The position numbers and the translations under genes were made by a program. DNA of 64,000 bases from Paracoccus jeotgali (GTDB taxonomy: Bacteria > Pseudomonadota > Alphaproteobacteria > Rhodobacterales > Rhodobacteraceae): positions 476,501-540,500 of the forward strand of contig NZ_CP025583.1 of assembly GCF_002865605.1 (NCBI RefSeq). The letters run 5' to 3'. The notes under the pieces were generated by a model. That model worked only from the letters and a program-made list of their open reading frames with translations. It was not told the DNA's origin and made no database searches. Below are positions 53,888-62,566 of this stretch, piece after piece (position 1 is the stretch's first letter; every line of letters starts with the position of its first letter).

Positions 53888-54232
53888 ATGTCGATCGAAC
53901 GCATCCAACCCGGCCCCCGGATGAGCCAGGCCGTGATCCACGGCGACACCATCTATCTGGCCGGCCAGCTTGGCGATCCCTCTGCCGACATCGCCCAGCA
54001 GGTGCGCCAATCGCTGGCCGGCGTCGACAAGGTCCTGGCCGAGGCCGGCAGCGACAAGTCCAAGATCCTGTCGGTGATGATCTGGCTGGCCGATATGGGC
54101 GATTTCGACGCCATGAACGCCGAATACGAGGCGTGGCTGGACAAGGACAACCCGCCCACCCGCGCCACCGGCGAATCGCGTCTGGCCACCCCCGACCATC
54201 TGGTCGAGGTGATCGTGGTCGCCGCGCGCTAA
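53888..54232 (+). CDS. RidA/YjgF-family protein
   Basis: A 114-residue protein of the RidA family of enamine/imine deaminases. MSQAVIHGDTIYLAGQLG, ADIAQQVRQSLAGVDKVLAEAG and the end RLATPDHLVEVIVVAAR are family patterns. Family Arg near the end is present in ESRLATP, though the surroundings differ from true RidA, so it may be an archetype other than RidA itself. It lies 85 bases before a TRAP operon on the same strand and may act on the nitrogen compound or acid imported by it. Confidence 0.85.
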   Translation: MSIERIQPGPRMSQAVIHGDTIYLAGQLGDPSADIAQQVRQSLAGVDKVLAEAGSDKSKILSVMIWLADMGDFDAMNAEYEAWLDKDNPPTRATGESRLATPDHLVEVIVVAAR

Positions 54233-54317
54233 GGCTTTGCGGCAGGCGGGTCAGGTGGCTCGCCTGCCTCTGAGGGGCCGGGTGTGCCCGGTCGCGTTCA
54301 TCAGGGGAGGAAAGGCG

Positions 54318-55367
54318 ATGATGGGGATGGTCCGGGTGGTGCTTGCCACCGCATTTGTGCTTGCATCGGGGGCGGGCGGCGTGGCCGCGCAAGAGCATGT
54401 CTTCAAGCTGCATCATTTTCTGGGGGCCGAGGCGACGGTCCAGAAACACATGCTGGAGCCATGGGCCAGACAGGTCGAGGAGAACTCGGGCGGTCAGGTC
54501 AGGATCGACATCTACCCCTCGATGACGCTGGGCGGCCGCCCGCCGGAACTGGTGACGCAGGCCCGCGATGGCGTCGTCGATCTGATCTGGACGCTGAACG
54601 GTTATACCCCCGGCGTCTTTCCCCGGACCGAGGTGATGGAGCTGCCCTTCGTCTATCTCAACGACCCCGGCGCGGCCAATCTGGCGCTGGCGGATATGTA
54701 TGCCGACCATCTGGCCGAGGATTATCGCGGGCTGGAGCCGATGTTCCTGCATGTCCATGCCGGGCAGGCGATCCAGACCGTCTCGGAAGAGGTGCGGCTG
54801 CCGCAGGATCTGCCGGGCATGAAGATGCGGATTCCCACCCGCACCGGCGCCTGGGTGATCGAGGCGCTGGGCGCGCAGCCGGTGTCGATGCCGGTGCCCG
54901 ACCTGCCGCTGGCGCTATCCAAGGGCGTGGTCGACGGCGCCTTCATCCCGTTCGAGATCATCCCGACGCTGAAGATCCAGGACCAGACGCAGTTCCAGAT
55001 CGAGGGCGCGGACGGCATCCGCTTCGGCACCTCGGTCTTTCAGGTGTCGATGAACAAGGCCCGCTGGGACAGCCTGCCGCCCGATGTGCAGCAGGCGTTC
55101 CGCGACGCCTCGGGCCGCGACTGGCTGGTCGAGATCGGCCGGGTCTGGAAACAGGCCGAGCTGGACGGGATCAAGGCCGCGACCGATGCCGGCAACATCC
55201 ACGTCACCCTGACGCCCGAGGAGACCGAGGCGTTCCGCGAAAAACTCGCCCCGGTCATCGACCGCTGGGTGGCCGAGGTGACGCCGCTGGGCATCGACGG
55301 CGCGGGGCTGGTCACGCAGGCACGCGATCTGGTGGCAAAATACCGTAAGGAAACACAGGCGGAATGA
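54318..55367 (+). CDS. TRAP transporter periplasmic binding protein (second system)
   Basis: A 349-residue exported binding protein of the DctP family. A signal peptide ends GGVAAQ; HVFKLHHFLGAEATVQKHMLEPWA and the conserved Arg in GMKMRIPTRTGAW fit the TRAP family, and VSMPVPDLPLALSKGVVDGAF is the usual central part. GGGGAGG precedes the ATG at 54318. It overlaps the small permease gene by ATGA. The substrate is unknown. Confidence 0.93.
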   Translation: MMGMVRVVLATAFVLASGAGGVAAQEHVFKLHHFLGAEATVQKHMLEPWARQVEENSGGQVRIDIYPSMTLGGRPPELVTQARDGVVDLIWTLNGYTPGVFPRTEVMELPFVYLNDPGAANLALADMYADHLAEDYRGLEPMFLHVHAGQAIQTVSEEVRLPQDLPGMKMRIPTRTGAWVIEALGAQPVSMPVPDLPLALSKGVVDGAFIPFEIIPTLKIQDQTQFQIEGADGIRFGTSVFQVSMNKARWDSLPPDVQQAFRDASGRDWLVEIGRVWKQAELDGIKAATDAGNIHVTLTPEETEAFREKLAPVIDRWVAEVTPLGIDGAGLVTQARDLVAKYRKETQAE

Positions 55368-55924
55368 GGCAGCCGGATGCGTCACCCCCTGCGACCGGGC
55401 TGACCGGCGCGGCTCCCGATCCCGCCGCCGTCACCCGGCAGCGCAGCGGTCTCGCGGCGGGGGTCGCGGTGGCGGCAATGGTCTGGGCGCTGCTGGGCGG
55501 TGCGGTTCTGCTGGGGGTGGTCGGCATCAACGCGGCCTCGGTTCTGGGCGCTGCCTTCGGCCACCCGCTGCCCGGCGATTTCGAGCTGACCGAGATGGGC
55601 ATCGCGCTCGCCGTCTTTGCCTTTCTGCCCTATTGCCAGCTGACCGACGCCAATGTCACCGCCGATATCTTCACCGCCCGCGCCGGTTCGCGGATGCGGG
55701 GGGCGCTGCGCGCGCTGGGGTCGCTGGCGGCGCTGGTCTTTGGCTGCGTGCTGTTGTGGCGCATGTCGGCGGGGCTGGTGGATCACCGGCTGTACTCCTC
55801 GGTGACGGCGATCCTGCAGATCCCGCTGTGGTGGGCCTTTGTGCCGGTGCTGATCTCGCTGGCGCTGCTGGCCGCGACCGCGCTGCTGACCCTGACCGAA
55901 AGCCTGCGCGAGGCCCGTGGATGA
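55364..55924 (+). CDS. TRAP transporter small permease (second system)
   Basis: A 186-residue DctQ-type protein with four hydrophobic segments and the family part DFELTEMGIALAVFAFLPYCQ and ANVTADIF. It is coupled by ATGA overlaps to both the binding-protein gene and the large permease gene. Confidence 0.9.
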   Translation: MRQPDASPPATGLTGAAPDPAAVTRQRSGLAAGVAVAAMVWALLGGAVLLGVVGINAASVLGAAFGHPLPGDFELTEMGIALAVFAFLPYCQLTDANVTADIFTARAGSRMRGALRALGSLAALVFGCVLLWRMSAGLVDHRLYSSVTAILQIPLWWAFVPVLISLALLAATALLTLTESLREARG

Positions 55925-57282
55925 GCGATCCGCTGCTGCTGGGCGGGCTGGCGCTGACGGCGCTGGTGGCGCTGATCGCCATCCGCCTGCCCATCGCCTA
56001 TGCCATGATCGCGGTCGGCGCCGGGGGCATCATGTGGCTGAACGGCCCGACCCTGCTGCTAAGCCAGCTCAAGACGCTCGCCTATGGGCAGTTCTCGGTC
56101 TACGACCTGTCCATCGTGCCCATGTTCATCCTGATGGGAGAGCTGGCGACCGTCGCGGGCCTTAGCCAGGCGCTGTTCCGGGGCGCGAATGTCTGGCTGG
56201 GCTGGATGCGGGGCGGCACGGCGATGGCGGCGATCGCGGCCTGCGCGGGGTTCGGCGCGGTCTGCGGATCGTCGCTGGCGACCGCCTCGACCATGGGCAA
56301 GGTCGCGCTGCCGGAACTGCGGAAATACAACTACTCGGGCGCGCTGGCGACCGGGACTCTGGCGGCGGGGGGCGTGCTGGGCATCCTGATCCCGCCCTCG
56401 GTCGTGCTGATCGTTTATGCGGTCATTGTCGAGGCCAACATCGTCACCATGTTCGCCGCCGCCCTGATCCCCGGCCTGATCGCGGTGCTGCTGTTCATCC
56501 TGACCATCGCGCTCTATGTCACGATCCGCCCGCAGGCCGGTCCCGCCGGCGGCGCCGCCAGCCGCGCCGAGTTCATCAGCGCGACGCTGGGTCTGCTGCC
56601 GGTCACCATCATCTTTGGACTGGTGCTGGGGGGCATCTATGGCGGGCTGTTCAACCCGACCCCTGCCGCCGCCGTGGGGGTGGTGCTGGTCGCGGGCTAT
56701 GGGCTGGTCCGGGGCGCGATCGGCTGGCGCAACCTGACCGGGGCGCTGCTGGCCACGGCGCGATCCGCGGGCATGATCTTCCTGATCCTGCTGGGCGCCG
56801 AGTTGATGAAGATATTCATGTCCCGCGCCGGTCTGCCGCAACAGGCGGCGGCCTGGATCGCCGACAGCGGCATGTCGCCCCTGTCGGTCATGGTGGTGAT
56901 CCTGTTCGCGCTGATCCTGCTGGGTTGCCTGATGGACAGCCTGTCGATGATCCTGCTGGTGATCCCGTTCTTCTGGCCGATGCTGCTGGAGTTGAACGGC
57001 GGCATCTATCAGACCACGGGCGAGGGCGCGGGTTTTGCCATGTCCACCGACGAGCTGAAGATCTGGTTCGGCATCCTCGCGCTGATCGTGGTGGAACTTG
57101 GCCTGATCACGCCGCCGGTGGGGATGAACGTGTTCATCATTTCCAGCATGGCGCGCGACACGCCGATGATCGAGACCTTCAAGGGCGTGCTGCCATTTTT
57201 CATGGTCGAATTGCTGCGCGTGGCCCTGCTGCTGGCCTTCCCGGCGATCACGCTGTTCCTGCCGCGCCTGCTGGCGGGGTAG
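55921..57282 (+). CDS. TRAP transporter large permease (second system)
   Basis: A 453-residue DctM-type channel subunit with about 12 hydrophobic segments. LPIAYAMIAVGAGGI, MGELATVAG, AVCGSSLATASTMGKVALPEL, GGVLGILIPPSVVLIVYAV and LITPPVGMNVFI are characteristic. It ends the second TRAP operon, 136 bases before the convergent fabA gene. Confidence 0.93.
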   Translation: MSDPLLLGGLALTALVALIAIRLPIAYAMIAVGAGGIMWLNGPTLLLSQLKTLAYGQFSVYDLSIVPMFILMGELATVAGLSQALFRGANVWLGWMRGGTAMAAIAACAGFGAVCGSSLATASTMGKVALPELRKYNYSGALATGTLAAGGVLGILIPPSVVLIVYAVIVEANIVTMFAAALIPGLIAVLLFILTIALYVTIRPQAGPAGGAASRAEFISATLGLLPVTIIFGLVLGGIYGGLFNPTPAAAVGVVLVAGYGLVRGAIGWRNLTGALLATARSAGMIFLILLGAELMKIFMSRAGLPQQAAAWIADSGMSPLSVMVVILFALILLGCLMDSLSMILLVIPFFWPMLLELNGGIYQTTGEGAGFAMSTDELKIWFGILALIVVELGLITPPVGMNVFIISSMARDTPMIETFKGVLPFFMVELLRVALLLAFPAITLFLPRLLAG

Positions 57283-57418
57283 CGTTGCGGGGCAGGCGCT
57301 CGGGGCTGCGTATGCCCGCAGATTGGCGGCTAGGTCGCCTTGCTGTCGTGCCTGCCGTCTGACGAAGCTCGGGCTCCGGCTGGCGCGCGACCCTCGCCGC
57401 AGGCCAGCCGCTGCCGGG

Positions 57419-57928
57419 TCAGCTTTCGGACAGCGCCACCTTCATGTCCTTGACCTGATAGATGACCTCGCCATCGGCCTCGACGATGCCGTCGGCCACG
57501 CCCATGGTCAGGCGGCGGGTCTGCAGCGCCTTGGTGAAATCGACGCGATAGGTCAGCATCTTGCGGTCGGGACGGACCATGCCGGTCAGCTTGACCTCGC
57601 CCACGCCAAGCGCATAGCCGCGCCCCTTCCAGCCCCGCCAGCCGAGGTTGAAGCCGGTCAGCTGCCACAGCCCGTCCAGACCCAGACAGCCGGGCATGAT
57701 CGGGTTGCCGGGGAAGTGGCAGGGAAAGAACCACAGGTCGGGCGAGATATCGAACTCGGCCGTGATATGGCCCTTGCCATGCGCGCCGCCATCCTCGCTG
57801 ACATCGGTGATGCGGTCCATCATCAGCATGGGCGGCGCGGGAAGCTGGGCGTTGCCTGGGCCGAACAACTCGCCCCGGCTGCAGGCCAGCAGGTCGTCCT
57901 TGTCGAAATACGTCTTCTGCATGGCCAT
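57419..57928 (-). CDS. fabA: 3-hydroxydecanoyl-ACP dehydratase/isomerase
   Basis: A 169-residue enzyme that dehydrates 3-hydroxydecanoyl-ACP and moves the double bond for unsaturated fatty acid synthesis. The active pair is His71 and Asp85 in [24 protein letters not shown]-like [18 protein letters not shown] is typical. The ATG at 57928 has AAGGA upstream. In relatives fabA is directly followed by fabB and fabI; here the next genes downstream are on the opposite strand. Confidence 0.95.
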   Translation of the reverse strand: MAMQKTYFDKDDLLACSRGELFGPGNAQLPAPPMLMMDRITDVSEDGGAHGKGHITAEFDISPDLWFFPCHFPGNPIMPGCLGLDGLWQLTGFNLGWRGWKGRGYALGVGEVKLTGMVRPDRKMLTYRVDFTKALQTRRLTMGVADGIVEADGEVIYQVKDMKVALSES

Positions 57929-58026
57929 GGGCGCGTCCTTCGGTTTCCGGTTTCTGCTCATCGTCAATTCCGCGCCTGTCTAACGATCAGGACCGAGTGT
58001 CGCAAGCGCGGGCAAGGGTGGGGCGT

Positions 58027-58887
58027 TCAATACCACTGCCCCGGCTCCATCAGCCCAAACTCCATCAATTGCTGCGCGCTCCAGTCGAAGGGGTGAGAGT
58101 TGCGCCACATGAAGCTGTCGATCCGGTCGCGCGAGGCGGGGTTGCGGCGCAGCGCCTTGGCGACCCGGAACGAGACGATGGCCGCCGTCAGGTTGTTGTG
58201 CCAGCGGCAGGCATAGGTGTTGTATTCCTGATCGTCGAAACGGTGATCTTCGAGCAGGCGCAGGCCGGGGCGGCTGCGAAACAGCGCGATGCGGTCGATC
58301 CGGCGGCGGTCTTCGGGCAGGTATTCCTCGAACCGCCAGCGCAGCCCGCCGTGGAAATCGAGCTGCCGGTCCAGCGTCTGCCCCGACCCGTCGGTGCGGC
58401 CAAGCGCGTAATAGCCGGTGCGGTCAAACATGGCGTTGTCGAGGTTCACCGCATCGGGATAGCGGGCCAGATCGGGCGCATACAGGTCGATGACATAGGT
58501 CAGCATCGCCGCCCGGCGTTCCTCGGCGTGAAAGGCCAGCATCTCGCCCACCTGCCGCGTTTCCGAGAAGGGAAAGAACAGATATTCGGCGTTATAGCCG
58601 TAGTAGAGCCACGTGCCGGGGGGCACGGCCTCGTTCACCGCGTTCACGGCATCGACATGGGCGCGCTTGCGGCGGCTGTCGAAGGTCAGGTTGACGATGG
58701 CGGGATGGGGCGCGGACAGCGCCAGCGGCTCGGGCGACAGCGCCAGGATGGTGCGGAAACCCGCCTTGACGGCGTGGGCAAGGGTCGAGGCGGTCTCGAC
58801 CTCGTCCTCGATCAGCAGGATGGCGATGGGGCCAGTGCGCAGCGCGGCAGGCTTGGCGGCCAGAAACTGGTCGAGCGTCGGGGTCAT
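58027..58887 (-). CDS. Conserved hypothetical protein
   Basis: A 286-residue soluble-looking protein. The N-terminus alternates strand and helix (GPIAILLIEDEVETASTLAHA, FRTILALSPEPLAL), as in a nucleotide-sugar or Rossmann-like fold, and the C-terminal half is rich in Arg, Tyr and Trp (YNAEYLFFPFSE, YNTYACRWHNN). I do not recognise the family; a glycosyltransferase-like role is a guess. The ATGA overlap with the gene before it (58884-59570) shows coupling. Confidence 0.65.
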   Translation of the reverse strand: MTPTLDQFLAAKPAALRTGPIAILLIEDEVETASTLAHAVKAGFRTILALSPEPLALSAPHPAIVNLTFDSRRKRAHVDAVNAVNEAVPPGTWLYYGYNAEYLFFPFSETRQVGEMLAFHAEERRAAMLTYVIDLYAPDLARYPDAVNLDNAMFDRTGYYALGRTDGSGQTLDRQLDFHGGLRWRFEEYLPEDRRRIDRIALFRSRPGLRLLEDHRFDDQEYNTYACRWHNNLTAAIVSFRVAKALRRNPASRDRIDSFMWRNSHPFDWSAQQLMEFGLMEPGQWY

Positions 58888-59570
58888 GACAGCAACTCGC
58901 GGATGCGCGCGATCTGCGGCGCGCGTAAGGTAGTGGAGGGCGCGGCGTCAGGTGGCGCGGTGGCGTCAGCGGGCGGCGGTGTCGAGCCAGCTTGCGCGGT
59001 GTCAGGCGCGGGGTAGGGCTGCGTGATGATCTTGCGGATCTGATCCACCAGTAGCGTGCGCTTTCGCTCGACCAGCGGATTGCCGGCGGAGGGCAGGGCC
59101 TGCAACGCGGCCTGCACCTCGGCCGCAACGGGGGCGGGCGCGTCCAGCAGCGGTTGCAGCGCGGCGCGCAGATCGGCCTGCGCGGCCTCGGCGGCCTCGG
59201 CCTCGGCCCGGGCCACGGCGGCGGCGCGGGCGCGGGCATCGGCGGCGGCGATGGCCAGTTCCGCCACCCGCTCGGTCTCGCGCGCCAGATCGCTGCCGGT
59301 GTCGGGCGGCAGGGGCGCGTCCTGCGCGGCGGGGGTGGCGGGCACGGGCTGAGCCGTCTGAACGGGCGTTTCCGGCGGCGCCGGTTCGGGTTCGGGCTGC
59401 GGCACCAAAGGCCGCGCCACCGGGCGCTGCGACAGCCCGCCTGCGACCGGCGGGCGCGGCGAGATCCCCTCGCGCAGGGCCGCAGGCAGCAGTTCCGGGT
59501 TCGACCAGCCCCACCAGCCCGCCGCCAGCAGCACGAGGAACGCGACAATCGCGGCGATCAGCCTTCTCAT
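58884..59570 (-). CDS. Single-span membrane protein with Pro/Ala-rich region
   Basis: A 228-residue protein with one N-terminal membrane helix (about 4-22, IAAIVAFLVLLAAGWWGW), a Pro-rich stretch, a long Ala/Glu/Arg helix that may form a coiled coil (about 115-165) and a C-terminal segment of low complexity ending IARIRELLS. No family recognised. The start at ATG 59570 is directly before the helix. It is coupled to the next gene. Confidence 0.6.
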   Translation of the reverse strand: MRRLIAAIVAFLVLLAAGWWGWSNPELLPAALREGISPRPPVAGGLSQRPVARPLVPQPEPEPAPPETPVQTAQPVPATPAAQDAPLPPDTGSDLARETERVAELAIAAADARARAAAVARAEAEAAEAAQADLRAALQPLLDAPAPVAAEVQAALQALPSAGNPLVERKRTLLVDQIRKIITQPYPAPDTAQAGSTPPPADATAPPDAAPSTTLRAPQIARIRELLS

Positions 59571-59742
59571 CCGGGGGTTTCCTTCCTGACGCCGCTCTCT
59601 GTTGCCACAACAGCACGGCGCCGGAAAGCCCGCTGGACGATATCGCGGGCAAAGCCGCAATTCCGGGGATTCAGGTTGTCACTTGCCGCGCGAGTGCTTA
59701 TTTTGCACGCCATTCGACTGCATCCATAAAAGGAATCCAACC

Positions 59743-60285
59743 ATAGCTCGTCGTCCGCACAATGCGCCGCCCCCCAACCGTGACGCCGGTCCCCGCGTCA
59801 ATGAACGAATCCGCGTTGCCGAAATCCGGCTGATCGGCGCGGATGGTGAAAATGTCGGCGTCGTCACGCCCGCCCGCGCGATGGAGATGGCGCAGGCTGC
59901 CGGTCTGGACCTGGTTGAGATTTCGCCCAACGCGTCGCCGCCGGTCTGCAAGATCATGGATCTGGGCAAGTTCAAGTATGAACAGCAAAAGCGCGAGGCC
60001 GAGGCCCGCAAGAAGCAGAAGATCATCGACATCAAAGAGGTGAAATTCCGCCCCGGCACCGATACCCATGACTATGACGTCAAGATGCGCAATGTCATGA
60101 AGTTCCTCGAGGCCGGCGACAAGGTCAAGGTCACGCTGCGCTTCCGGGGCCGCGAGATGGCGCACCAGAATATCGGCATGGACCTGCTGCACCGCATCCG
60201 CGACGAGGTGGGCGAGGCCGGCAAGATTGAGAACATGCCCAAGCTGGAAGGCCGGCAGATGGTGATGATGATCGCGCCGAAATAG
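59743..60285 (+). CDS. infC: Translation initiation factor IF-3, ATA start
   Basis: A 180-residue factor that binds the 30S subunit and checks start codons. The N domain ([24 protein letters not shown]) and the linker and C domain ([36 protein letters not shown]) are complete. The family N-terminus [10 protein letters not shown] lines up with an ATA codon at 59743, with AGGAA eight bases before it. No in-frame ATG, GTG or TTG lies at the correct place. E. coli infC starts with AUU for autoregulation by IF-3, so a rare start is expected here. Confidence 0.93.
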   Translation: MARRPHNAPPPNRDAGPRVNERIRVAEIRLIGADGENVGVVTPARAMEMAQAAGLDLVEISPNASPPVCKIMDLGKFKYEQQKREAEARKKQKIIDIKEVKFRPGTDTHDYDVKMRNVMKFLEAGDKVKVTLRFRGREMAHQNIGMDLLHRIRDEVGEAGKIENMPKLEGRQMVMMIAPK

Positions 60286-60339
60286 CGGCGTGTCTGGCCG
60301 CCGGGCCTCTGTCCGGGGCCTGCGATGAAGGGGACCGGA

Positions 60340-60798
60340 ATGGCGCCCGAAATTCTGATCGTAAAGGATGACGGCGCCGATCCCGATCTGCCGCTGCCCG
60401 CTTATGAAAGCGCGGGCGCGGCGGGGGCCGATCTGCGCGCCGATCTGGGGCCGGGGCAGGTGGTCGTGCTGGCCCCCTTGCAGCGGCAGTTGATCCCGAC
60501 CGGCCTGCGCATGCAGATCCCGCCGGGGTTCGAGGTGCAGATCCGCGCCCGGTCCGGCGCCGCGCTGCGCGAGGGGCTGTCGCTGGTCAACGGCGTCGGC
60601 ACCATCGACGGCGATTATCGCGGCCCGGTCGGGGTGATCGCGATCAACCTTTCGGACCGTCCGCTGACCATCAACCATGGCGACAGGATTGCCCAGATGG
60701 TCGTCGCGCCCGTGGTGCAGGCGCGGTTTTCGCATGTCTCGACGCTGGAACAGACCGCGCGCGGCGCGGGGGGCTTTGGCTCGACGGGTCGAGGCTAG
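60340..60798 (+). CDS. dut: dUTP diphosphatase
   Basis: A 152-residue trimeric dUTPase that keeps uracil out of DNA and supplies dUMP. AGADLRADL, the catalytic RSGAALREGL, GTIDGDYRGPVGV, GDRIAQMV and the C-terminal arm GGFGSTGRG are all in place. I chose the ATG at 60340 with AAGGGGACCGG ahead; an ATG at 60325 would add five residues. The moeB-like gene starts 3 bases after the stop. Confidence 0.96.
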   Translation: MAPEILIVKDDGADPDLPLPAYESAGAAGADLRADLGPGQVVVLAPLQRQLIPTGLRMQIPPGFEVQIRARSGAALREGLSLVNGVGTIDGDYRGPVGVIAINLSDRPLTINHGDRIAQMVVAPVVQARFSHVSTLEQTARGAGGFGSTGRG

Positions 60799-60801
60799 GC
60801 G

Positions 60802-61872
60802 ATGGGCCTGATGGCTGGGGCCGCACTGGCGCTGATGGCGGTGGGCTGGTGGCGGGGCTGGTCCCTGCCGCGCGTGCTGATCCTGCTGGCGGCGCTGTGG
60901 CTGCTGGTGCTGGCGCTGCTGCTGATCGTGCCGGCCCTTGCGGCGCAAGCGGGGCTGGGCGCCGATCCGCGGGTCTGGGCGGTGGGCGGGCTGCTGCTCG
61001 CCGGCGCCTCGGGCTATGGGGCGCTGATCGGGCGGGCGCGTATCGCGGCGCACCGTCGCTGGGGTGCCGGGCAGATTGCGCCGCCGGGGCAGCCGCAGAC
61101 CGTGCACGACACTTCACCCGCCAGTGACGATGCGCTGGAACGCTATGCCCGCCACATCGTCCTGCGCGAGATCGGCGGGCCGGGCCAGCAGATGCTGCGC
61201 AAGGCGCGCGTGCTGATCGTCGGCGCGGGCGGGATCGGCTCTCCGGTGGCGCTGTATCTGGCCGGGGCCGGGGTCGGGCATCTGACGCTGGCCGATGATG
61301 ACGATGTCAGCATCTCGAACCTGCAACGCCAGATCCTGTTTCGCACCCGCGATGCCGGCCGCGCCAAGGTCGATGCCGCCGTCGAGACGCTGCGCGCCCT
61401 GAACCCGCTGATCGAGGTGACGGCCCTGCCACGCCGGCTTGGCGCCGAGGATGCCGAGGTGATGCGCGGCTTCGATCTGGTGCTGGAAGGGACCGACAGC
61501 TTTGCCTCGCGCAAGGGGGTGGCGCGGGCCTGCGTCGCGGCGGGTGTGCCGCTGATCGCCGGGGCCATCGCGCAATGGGAAGGGCAGGTCACGATCTATG
61601 ATCCCAATGCCGGGACGCCCTGCCTCGACTGCCTGTTTCCCGACGCGCCCGCGCCGGGGCTGGCGCTGTCCTGCGCCGAGGCCGGTGTCGCAGGGCCGCT
61701 GCCGGGGGTCATCGGATCGATCATGGCGCTTGAGGCGATCAAGGCGATCACCGGCGCGGGGCAGGGCCTGCGTGGTCAGATGCTGATCTTTGACGGGCTG
61801 TGGGGCGAGACGCGGCGCATCGCGCTGCAGCGCCGCGCCGATTGTGCGGTCTGCGGGGGCATCCCAGCCTGA
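60802..61872 (+). CDS. HesA/MoeB/ThiF-family adenylyltransferase with membrane N-terminus
   Basis: A 356-residue protein. Residues 1-85 hold three hydrophobic segments, and from about 110 a MoeB/ThiF E1-like domain follows (RYARHIVLREIGGPGQQMLR, ATP site LIVGAGGIGSPVALYL, DDVSISNLQRQILF). Zinc cysteines lie in CLDCLF and CAVCGG. Such enzymes adenylate the C-terminal Gly of MoaD or ThiS. A MoeB role in molybdenum cofactor synthesis is likely, but no moaD or moaE is nearby. The membrane extension is unusual for E. coli-type MoeB. Confidence 0.88.
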   Translation: MGLMAGAALALMAVGWWRGWSLPRVLILLAALWLLVLALLLIVPALAAQAGLGADPRVWAVGGLLLAGASGYGALIGRARIAAHRRWGAGQIAPPGQPQTVHDTSPASDDALERYARHIVLREIGGPGQQMLRKARVLIVGAGGIGSPVALYLAGAGVGHLTLADDDDVSISNLQRQILFRTRDAGRAKVDAAVETLRALNPLIEVTALPRRLGAEDAEVMRGFDLVLEGTDSFASRKGVARACVAAGVPLIAGAIAQWEGQVTIYDPNAGTPCLDCLFPDAPAPGLALSCAEAGVAGPLPGVIGSIMALEAIKAITGAGQGLRGQMLIFDGLWGETRRIALQRRADCAVCGGIPA

Positions 61873-62011
61873 AAGACGCCCACCGTCGGCGGTTTTTCCG
61901 CGATTTCAAGCCGTCCCATTCAAATTTCGGGAACGAATGCGTGAGGTTGCGCTTTTGTTACCAGGGCGCAGACCACACTGAAGCGCGCCGGAACATAGAA
62001 TGGAGTGCATC

Positions 62012-62461
62012 ATGAAGATTCTGACCACAATTGGCGCCGGTGCGGCGGTTGCCTTCACCCTCGTCGCCTGCGCCCCGACCGAAGAGACCCCGATCACCCG
62101 CGCCGAAGCGGATCTGATGGTCGAGGAAACCGTCGCCCCGGCAGCCCCGGTCGCGGCCTCGGGCGCGGTCGCGCCGGCCAACAGCGTGAACGGCAGCTAT
62201 AACCTGCGCGCCAGCGAGTGCGGCCAGCCCGGCAGCGAGGGCGCGCTGAACATCCAGGGCAACAAGTTCGTCTTCCACGAGTCGGAATGCACGGCGATCT
62301 CCAGCACCAACAAGGGCGACGCGACCGAGGTCGAGCTGTCCTGCACCGGCGAGAACCAGGGCTTCACCCGCCTCACCAAGCTGCGCCTGTCGCCGGGCGT
62401 GCTGCGGCTGGAAGAGAACAATGTCGGCCTGCGCTACTACCGCTGCCCGGCGGCGACCTGA
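62012..62461 (+). CDS. Small lipoprotein of unknown function
   Basis: A 149-residue protein with a signal peptide and lipobox (FTLVAC). A Glu/Ala/Pro/Val-rich linker follows, then a compact domain with four cysteines (ASECGQPGSEG, HESECTAISS, VELSCTGENQG, RYYRCPAAT), probably two disulfides, in the periplasm. I do not recognise the family. GGAG precedes the ATG at 62012. Confidence 0.7.
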   Translation: MKILTTIGAGAAVAFTLVACAPTEETPITRAEADLMVEETVAPAAPVAASGAVAPANSVNGSYNLRASECGQPGSEGALNIQGNKFVFHESECTAISSTNKGDATEVELSCTGENQGFTRLTKLRLSPGVLRLEENNVGLRYYRCPAAT

Positions 62462-62514
62462 TCGCAGCCTGACGGCAGGCCGCGCGGTCCTGCGCGGGCA
62501 TCCGACAGCCAGAT

Positions 62515-62549
62515 AAAAATGGGCGGCACCCGTGGGGGGCCGCCCTTTT
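62515..62549. terminator. Bidirectional terminator between lipoprotein gene and selD
   Basis: A 7-bp GC stem (62521-62527 with 62539-62545) flanked by a run of A (62515-62519) and a run of T (62546-62549), so it can stop transcription from both convergent genes. Confidence 0.8.
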
Positions 62550-62566
62550 CCGATCGTTTCTGCCGT

